The position numbers and the translations under genes are program-made. From the NCBI GenBank assembly GCA_963921405.1, contig OY992881.1, positions 94,557,376 to 94,621,375 of the forward strand: a stretch of DNA of 64,000 nt. The letters run 5' to 3'. This document shows, piece after piece, positions 36,201 through 45,200 of this stretch. The stretch is from Cepaea hortensis. Lineage: Eukaryota; Mollusca; Gastropoda; Stylommatophora; Helicidae. Within the stretch, counting starts at the first letter, position 1; every line of letters begins with the position of its first letter. Under the pieces are notes generated by a model. It had not been told where the DNA came from and made no database searches. It saw only the letters and a list, made by a program, of their open reading frames with translations.

Positions 36201-39200
36201 TCCCCTCCCTGGTCCCAGGTCGGGGCATTTAGAACGGTGTCATGTTCCATATGAACCATTCTGTCGCAATGGTCCCTTCTCCCTTTAGCAACCTCTCAGG
36301 ACTCCACTATACATTCAGCGGGCCTTCCATCGAGGGAACTAATTAGAAGACAGATTGAGGAAAGACAAGAAGAAAGCCCGTGGTCGACACAACAGGTGAT
36401 CAGACGCTCGACTCCCGGCACGACCTTGAAACGACCTCGGAGGGTTCGGCCGACCGGTGCAGTCGATTCGTTGCACTTGCCCGATTTCATCGATATATCA
36501 CTCGATATATCCGAAACGACTCCTTAATCTACTTCCGTTAGCGCTGTGAGTAACGGTTCGGCCGCGCTGGCCCCGCCGACGCTCGAGGATATGAAGTTGG
36601 CCATGTGTGAACTCGAATTATAGGTCTCACTTCCCTGAACCCGATTTCCCCGATCAACAGGGGCTGTAAATAAGCCGCGCGCTGCTAACCTATGAAATAT
36701 CTTAGCAGTACAATGCTGCTACACACGCGTTTGCCACAGGCTTAATTTTACAGTCGTAAACTACAAGCTTGCCACTGTTCACACGTGACCTCCTTTCCCG
36801 CGCCGGTCAGTACACGCGTTAGCGAAATCTCATAATTTGAATCACCGACACCGCACTAGTTAATGAAAACGGTTGTACACATACCTTCACACAAACAGCA
36901 CGACAGTGGAGACGAGAAGCGTTGTCACTGCAACTGGACATGATGTCGGAAGTCTTTAACCCTCGTCAAGACACGGCGTCCTGCTCTCTCTCCCTTAGCA
37001 CTAGGCCAAAATGTCGACTGCCTGCCGGCAACCTTTGTCTCCAACTGATCAGGTGTTCCGGGACAATCGACTGCGCAGTCAGACATGCGCAGTCGGTTTT
37101 GCCCGGACATCTGTTCCGCCACCAACCTACTGGACTAATCTTAAAGGGCGAGCAACGATTCGGGTCGGGTTGAGTCAATTTACTGGTTACTTCCCTTTCA
37201 CTGTTAAATTTTCGTCACCCGAATCTCCGATGTCTCACCGGACCTTTCCTCAGCAGAAACATCACGAGGCGGACCCACTGAGTTCTGTGACATAGGCCCT
37301 CTCTTAAGAGAGTTGACCGGGTCAACTCTTTTCCTCAGGAGGTTCGGTCCGAGTGATCTCAACCTCTTCCTCCGGGACCGGATGCCTAGACAGAAAATCA
37401 ATCAGCCCAACATTCTCCTTACCGAAAAGGTATTCACTGTAATGTTGTAGGGCTGAAGCACCAACAACCCACGCATTCAGCGCGCGCTGAGCTTCTGGGA
37501 GGTGGCCAAATCCATCAAAGAACGATGGACTGAAGGTACCCGAAAGGGTACACCATCCCATACACGCATTGCTGGGACTTCTAACAAGCCCAGACTTACC
37601 ACAGACATTCGCACTCGCCCGTCGAGCTGTTACGTTCGGCCGGCCGAAATACCGACTCGCGTACGCGATGGGTCGCAATACAGGTGGATCTTCTCATCCC
37701 GCCTGTAACGGTGTCGTTACTACCGCTCGTTTTCCCTACGCTACACGCCTTGGGATCAACGGTATCGTCCTCGATGGACCATGCAGTCCTCCAGACCCGT
37801 CTGGACTGTGGCTTCCCCGGCCATCTCTTTCGACAGCGAGGTTGGTCAGTCGGTGATCGAACGGAGTTCAGGGCCTCACGCGCCTTTCCCGACGCTACCG
37901 ATCCCGTCCGAACTAGGTTACTAGGGAATCCTTCCCCCTGGGCCTCTTCCAGACGTTGGACGGTTCCCCTATCGCTGGGTGGACAATCGGACCAACCCCA
38001 TACGTTCCCATAGTCCTCCCTATGTAGTACTGGGTCTGTTTGGTCTCCGTCTGGACCTGTAACCTTATTTCCTGCGACTGCCATCGCCAACAGGTGTGGA
38101 GATTTTTCACCGGACCTCTCCTCGGGTTTCCGTAGGAGATTTGCATGGAAAATTCTCAAAATTCCACCGATCCGGATTTCGTAGTTGGACTTGGACACTA
38201 CCCTTATCACGGGAAAAGGTCCTTGCCATCCTACTTCGAGCATATCGGTCCTTCCAGGACCCCATAATAATGCTCCATCTCCCACCTTAAGAACTAATCT
38301 AGTCTTAGTCCGATTCTGGGGTGTAGCCTTCTGGCACTCTGGGCAAGACTTTACTAACCGGCGTATATCGCCAGTCATTCCGGGCCAATAATAATGACCG
38401 GAAATTCGCTGCAGCGTCGCTCTGACACCCATGTGTCCACTCCCGGATAGATTACTACCGGATATGGCGTGTCCCCTCTGAAGAATTTGGAGCCGGTAGT
38501 CATTCGGGACCACCAACTGTCCGTGCAGTTCATTTCCCCGTCCGGCTCTTCGGTAGAGCAGCCGATTCTTCAGATAGTACTGGCCCCGTTGCGGTGGGTC
38601 AGCACTTTTCTGCAGCTTCTTGTAGCAATGGCACAGCGTTGTGTCATCGCTCTGGGCAGTGCGCAAATCCCCTAGCAGGGGTTCCGAGCTGGTTGCATCT
38701 GCCTCGTCTTTTCCCGCGTGGTCGCATTTATGTATGTCGCCTAGGTGGATTGGCTCCTTCGGCACCCCTAGAAATACATATTTGCTTCCCAGGATGACGG
38801 GATATAGGGGATCGAGTAATACAGCTGCTGGAATGATGCCCGTGACGTATCTGGAGCTAATCTCCACATTGGCTATCGGTAACGTCATGGCAACAGCACT
38901 CTTCATGGCAGGCTGTATCTCGATGTTCTCCCCCGTGAGTTGGTCTGGTCGCACCAGACTGGCAGCAATTACGGCTTCGCCATCCAGGCCAGTGTCGTAG
39001 AGACACTCCACCTGTTGGCCGTTTACTTCCACCAGCTCTACCACTGGTGGTCGTTCTTGGTCCACAGTCCTGTTAACGACCTCGACCTTTTCGGTGGAAA
39101 CCGCCTTTGGTTCCACTAGGCAGGCCGCGAAGTGAGAGCTTTTAGCCTTCGCTTTGCAATCCTTCGTATTATGTGAGGGCTCTTTGCAAATCGAACACCA

Positions 39201-42200
39201 TCTTCCCTTCCAATTCTTCTTCGGGGAAGATTTAGGTGGGCTCTTACTCCCACCTTTTGACTTCTCTGGACTTTTTTCTGTGGACCTTTCTGAAGACTCT
39301 ACCTTTTTCTGCTGAGAGCTTTTAAATTTCTTCTTGTCAGACTTGACCTGACCTTTAGTACTAGTGGGACAGGTATCACTAGCCTCCCCATGTACTACGA
39401 CGTACCTTTCCGCCAATTTTGCCACGACGTCTAACCTCTCCGCCCCCTGTTCTCCCAAGAACGTTTTGAGCGGTTTCGACATATGCTTTCGCATTTGGTC
39501 GACGATCATTAGTTCTTCGAGACTTTCGTAGTCTTTCGCAAATCCGGCTAACTCCATCCATTTATGCAAATATGATTTGAGTCGCAGGCTATACGCGGCG
39601 AATAACTCACTAGGTTCGCGGTTCGCAGACCGAAACTTCTTCCGGTACGTGTGTGAAGTCATTTCGAACCGTTTCAATAACGCCTCTTTCAACGCATCGT
39701 AATCGTTCTCGTGTCCGGCCGGTAAACGGGCATAGACCTCGAACGCGGTTCCGCGCAACCCTTGGGATAATTTCAGACACCATTTGTCTTTATCGAGACC
39801 CATTGCGACAGACATAGCCTCGAATTTCTGTAGGAACTGATCTATCTTCTCTTTGTCTTCCTCAAAAATTGCAAGAGGAAACTTCATGGCCTGGTAACCA
39901 TGTCTACCTAAGGTGGGTGAACCAGGGAGTGAAGAACCTCCTACTGCTCCCTCAGTATTTCTACTGGTTTGTGCCTTGAGCTCGAGTTCCCGCATTCGGT
40001 ACTCATGCTCTCGCTCAAGTCTCCTAGCTTCTTGTTCAGAGTCGAACTTCTTTTGCTCAGCTTCTAACTTTTTAGCTGCTTGCTCAGCGTCTAACTTTTT
40101 AGCTGCTTGCTCAGCTTCTAACTTCTTTTCCTCCAAGGCTAACTTTCTATCCTCCAGGTCCGCTTCACGCTTTTTTCTCTCTCTTTCTTCCTGCCGGAAG
40201 TCTCTTTCCACCTCTTGTATATATTGCGAAAGTGCATCACCTCTCAGGCCCATTCCTTCGCCTGTTGCCTGCACTTCTGCCATATTTAGTTTGCCAGAGG
40301 CCATAGTTAGGGTGGGTGTGTTAGTAGTGTTAGTGTATATCCAAAAGTGCAATATACCGATAGTCAGTACACCACTATAATCTATACACCACAACACACA
40401 GCACACCACAAGTCACTCCGTCTTCGTCAAGAAAGAAATAGGACCCAAGACCTACGTAGACTTCTATAGTGAGGATAGGAATGATATGTCCTACCACCTA
40501 TCAATAATCACCAGAGCTGAATCTTTTGGATCCCGGACGAGCCCCCAAATAATGTCATAGCACTCCCTGGGGTGAGGGGAACCTGCTATCACACTTTAAC
40601 AACGGGATACCTTTTGCCCTGGGACATAGGTGACCTCAGTCCACAAACCCCGTCGACCCTTGGAACCCTATCTCCCTCACTCTCAACCAAGGGACGTTAC
40701 CCCTTTCAAACTTCGTCCTGAACTCATGACGCAACTCTGGCAGCTAACTATGTTAACAATATGGTGTATTATACAAGATGAATGGATGAATGAGAATGAT
40801 AATGATTCCGAGATAGACCTGGCAGTATCTATGCGAGATAAGACGTGGCAAGGATCGAGTAGCCTCCTGGAGGAAGTGTCATCATCGTCAGGGCCTCAAG
40901 TCACACTCTTGGGTAAGTCAGACACGCTCACCAAGTCTCTCAAGTCTCCCTCCAGGTATAGGTTTCTCCACTTGGATAGGATGGCTGGCGAGTTGACTCA
41001 CTGGTACTTGGGACCTTCGGTGGATGACGTCCCTGAAGTCTGGATCACCTTAGAGTAGGGATAAAGACTGTCTCTCGGAAGCTGAGGAACTAGAACACTC
41101 CTCCGAAGCGTCTGAAAAAGTCTGATGGTACTGCGGGTATAGCAAGAGGATGATCTCTCACTCAATGGTAGTAGCAGTCCTAACTGTCTATGCAACCCGC
41201 GCAGATCCTCTGACTCATAGCGCAGATATCACAGCACAGATACCTCTCCCGCTGAAACGTGTCACGTTAGATAGAGTTCAAAACAGACACAAGTTCTTCC
41301 ACAATATCAGGCACCACAGGGTACGGGGCACTTGGTAGCGGAGACATCAGCATTATTTGGCATGCAGGCAGTCAGTCAGGGTCACAACCTGGACACTAAC
41401 AACAATCAGATACTTGCCCAGCTGTAGTAACGAACAAGGCGATATGGTGCTGTCCTGACACATAACCTGGGCTTTCAGACGTGGAGTGGGCGAGGCGTTA
41501 GCTGGAGCCCATCCTGAGACGTACTCTCGATTGTAAGTACTGCTCGCGGAGGTAGTGGACTTCCAAGCTGTTCACACCGGCTATCGCCCTAGTCCGGATC
41601 ACTGGACTCGTCCCCAGATCATGGCTCTGCTCTCAACAAGATAGAATCTGTGGAGGATAACACTCAGTGAGAGCACCATGAATCAGACTTACCCACAGCA
41701 GATACACTTAAGTCCCCATTACTCAGACATGTGGACCCTTCCCATAAGGGCCGCACTCCTTCACTGGCTGCTCCAATGGTCGAGGACAGACTGGACCTAG
41801 AACCAAAGTGGCAGCTGTCCACCTACATTCTCTTTCTCAGACGAACGTAGGACTGGGTCAAGGTTGGTGTCGGAGATATGGGTCTCTGCTGAAACATAGC
41901 TAGACAACACATGTGGTTAGTGAGTTAGTTGTACTTAAAGATAGAAGCACCCTTAAGGAGGGCTAATGGCAGTACTCCCTCACCTCCTTCCTGTTATCCG
42001 CCAACGCTGATGTCGTACCAGGCCGTAGGCACAATCCAATAACTCCAAATAAATATACAGGGTGATCCCCCTGTAGCAGAAATCCACACCCCGTTCTCCC
42101 CTCCCTGGTCCCAGGTCGGGGCATTTAGAACGGTGTCATGTTCCATATGAACCATTCTGTCGCAATGGTCCCTTCTCCCTTTAGCAACCTCTCAGGACTC

Positions 42201-45200
42201 CACTATACATTCAGCGGGCCTTCCATCGAGGGAACTAATTAGAAGACAGATTGAGGAAAGACAAGAAGAAAGCCCGTGGTCGACACAACAGGTGATCAGA
42301 CGCTCGACTCCCGGCACGACCTTGAAACGACCTCGGAGGGTTCGGCCGACCGGTGCAGTCGATTCGTTGCACTTGCCCGATTTCATCGATATATCACTCG
42401 ATATATCCGAAACGACTCCTTAATCTACTTCCGTTAGCGCTGTGAGTAACGGTTCGGCCGCGCTGGCCCCGCCGACGCTCGAGGATATGAAGTTGGCCAT
42501 GTGTGAACTCGAATTATAGGTCTCACTTCCCTGAACCCGATTTCCCCGATCAACAGGGGCTGTAAATAAGCCGCGCGCTGCTAACCTATGAAATATCTTA
42601 GCAGTACAATGCTGCTACACACGCGTTTGCCACAGGCTTAATTTTACAGTCGTAAACTACAAGCTTGCCAATGTTCACACGTGACCTCCTTTCCCGCGCC
42701 GGTCAGTACACGCGTTAGCGAAATCTCATAATTTGAATCACCGACACCGCACTAGTTAATGAAAACTGTTGTACACATACCTTCACACAAACAGCACGAC
42801 AGTGGAGACGAGAAGCGTTGTCACTGCAACTGGACATGATGTCGGAAGTCTTTAACCCTCGTCAAGACACGGCGTCCTGCTCTCTCTCCCTTAGCACTAG
42901 GCCAAAATGTCGACTGCCTGCCGGCAACCTTTGTCTCCAACTGATCAGGTGTTCCGGGACAATCGACTGCGCAGTCAGACATGCGCAGTCGGTTTTGCCC
43001 GGACATCTGTTCCGCCACCAACCTACTGGACTAATCTTAAAGGGCGAGCAACGATTCGGGTCGGGTTGAGTCAATTTACTGGTTACTTCCCTTTCACTGT
43101 TAAATTTTCGTCACCCGAATCTCCGATGTCTCACCGGACCTTTCCTCAGCAGAAACATCACGAGGCGGACCCACTGAGTTCTGTGACAGTTAGTCTAAAC
43201 GAAGTGTATAAGGAACATAACATGAACATTAGCTTCGGTAAAACAGAGGTAATGCATATAAGCAAGGAAGAAAAAAAAACAACAACACGATTCATTTAAA
43301 AGAAACTCCATGAAACAAGTGAAGAGCTTTAAGTACTTAGAAAGCATACAATCATCAAATGGCATATCAGAAGACGAGGTAGAAAATAGATGGAATAAGG
43401 CAAACCAACTCATTGGACATATGCCACCAATACTAAAGAATAAACATGCATCAACTAAACTAAACTAAACCAAACTAAACTAAACTAAACTAAACATGTA
43501 TGAATATTTACTGAGAAATCACTCTACACCACAACCTTCATACCAACTCTAGCTACCAATGCCAAACCTGGACAATGAAAGAAAACGAAGAAAGAAAAAT
43601 CACAGCAACAGAAATGAGATTCCTGGGAAGAATACTCAATGTATTAAGAAGAAAGAAAATAAGAAATTAAGAAATCAAGACTAAAGTAGGAGTTAAAGCA
43701 GCGCTAGATTTTATCAGAAGACAGCAAGTTAAATGGTTTGGCCATATAACTAAGCTACCAACTATCAGTGTACTACAACAGCAAAGATGTACAGACCAGA
43801 TGGAAGCAGAAGAAGACGCCAGTCACGTAAACGATGGACAGAGGGACTAGCTGTCTATGGGAATCTCGAAACATGAAACCCATAAACGGGAACTCTCCCG
43901 CTGTTTATACTTTACCTCGACACAGCAGGGTACAAGACGAACATGAATAGTATGATGTGCCCCGGAAACTGTAATATTTTAGTCATATTAACCACGTTAC
44001 AGTGGTTAGGAAAGAACAGTGATGGAAGGCATTGTTCTTGGTAGAAGAGGCTGGGGTTGACTAACAAATAGATGGACACTGGACATTGCAGACACCTTAG
44101 ATATGGGGGTGCTTGAGACAACACAAATGGCAAGTTGCTTGTGATGAGTGATATATATATATATATATGTAAACACAAAATAACATAAATACATATTCCT
44201 AGTGACGAAAAATCTAGGCAGGTGGTGTTGTGTTCGCTATCTAAGAGACTCCATACGCCACGACAGGAAAAGCATGCATTCATTTATTTGACCGACAATC
44301 AGTACTCCAAGGAAAGGTCAGCAGTACACATAGTCAGAATGCAACTGGTACCATTGGAATTTGGACTCTTCGCTGGCTGTTGAAGATGAGGGCGGAATAC
44401 GTATAGGAATGCTCCGAGTACTGTGAGTCGGTTGTTCACTCAACTCAACTCGACGCATTCATTTGTTCCATTTTCCAACTGATTCCATTTAGTTTGTATA
44501 CTGGTAACCTTATTTTTATCAAATGCTTCATAGAAGGTAGAAGATATAATAATAATGAATTTAATCATGCTAATTATGTACAGACCAAATGGAAGCAGAG
44601 GAAGAGGCTGACCAGTTAAACGATGGAGAGATGGAATAGCAGAGTTTTAAAAAAAATGTTTGATATTCTTTACGGTACATTGCTGTCAACATCAGCATCT
44701 TTCAGCTATTTGTTGATTTCTTGGCAAGATTACGCTCAGTAGTTTGCCATTGCTTTCTGAGCGGCCGCTCACATACCCCATAAGTTACCGACGCGATTCG
44801 AACCACTGCTGATTCTAACCGTCGCCACGTTAATTACGAGTGTATACGAGATTACGGAGAAAAGTCGCTAACCTCTAGGTCAGGAAGCCAACGAATAGCA
44901 GAGTGCATGGGAATATTGATACATGAAGCCCTTAAGCGGGCACTCGCCACCTCTTTATACTTCACCTCGACACCGCAAGGTACAAGAGGAAACTTATGAG
45001 ATGAGATGAGATGAGATGAGATGAGATGAGATGGGATGAGATGAGATGAGATGATGAATAATGTTAATACACCATTTCTGTTTTTTTTACATTCTTCTAG
45101 GTAAAACTCATTGTAACTCCAAAGCGAGTTGCGGCTCTGATTGCGAGTATCTTCATCATCATCGTAATAGCTGGTTCACCAGTCTACCTCGTCCACAAGC

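Larger units (their letters stand above)
34657..43188 (-). mobile_element. Ty3/Gypsy-type LTR retrotransposon, young, non-autonomous
   Basis: An 8,532-bp element with two direct LTRs, each of 2,636 bp (34657-37292 and 40553-43188), starting TGTCATAGCA and ending TTCTGTGACA on the + strand. An exact 5-bp target duplication, GTTAG, flanks it (34652-34656 and 43189-43193). Coding sense is the minus strand, so the right LTR is the 5' LTR. The PBS is at 40530-40547 and the polypurine tract next to 37293. The internal region is only 3,260 bp. Gag and protease are open, whereas the integrase catalytic core and the RT palm are missing. It lies antisense within intron 2 of the GPCR. Confidence 0.93.
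33480..45100 (+). other. GPCR intron 2 with nested transposons
   Basis: An 11.6-kb intron, GTTGGT to TTCTTCTAG. It contains SINE-A copies 4 and 5, a SINE-C copy, the 8.5-kb LTR element, two LINE-E 3' fragments, a Repeat-X copy and a LINE-F tail. Without the LTR element it would be about 3.1 kb. Confidence 0.8.
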
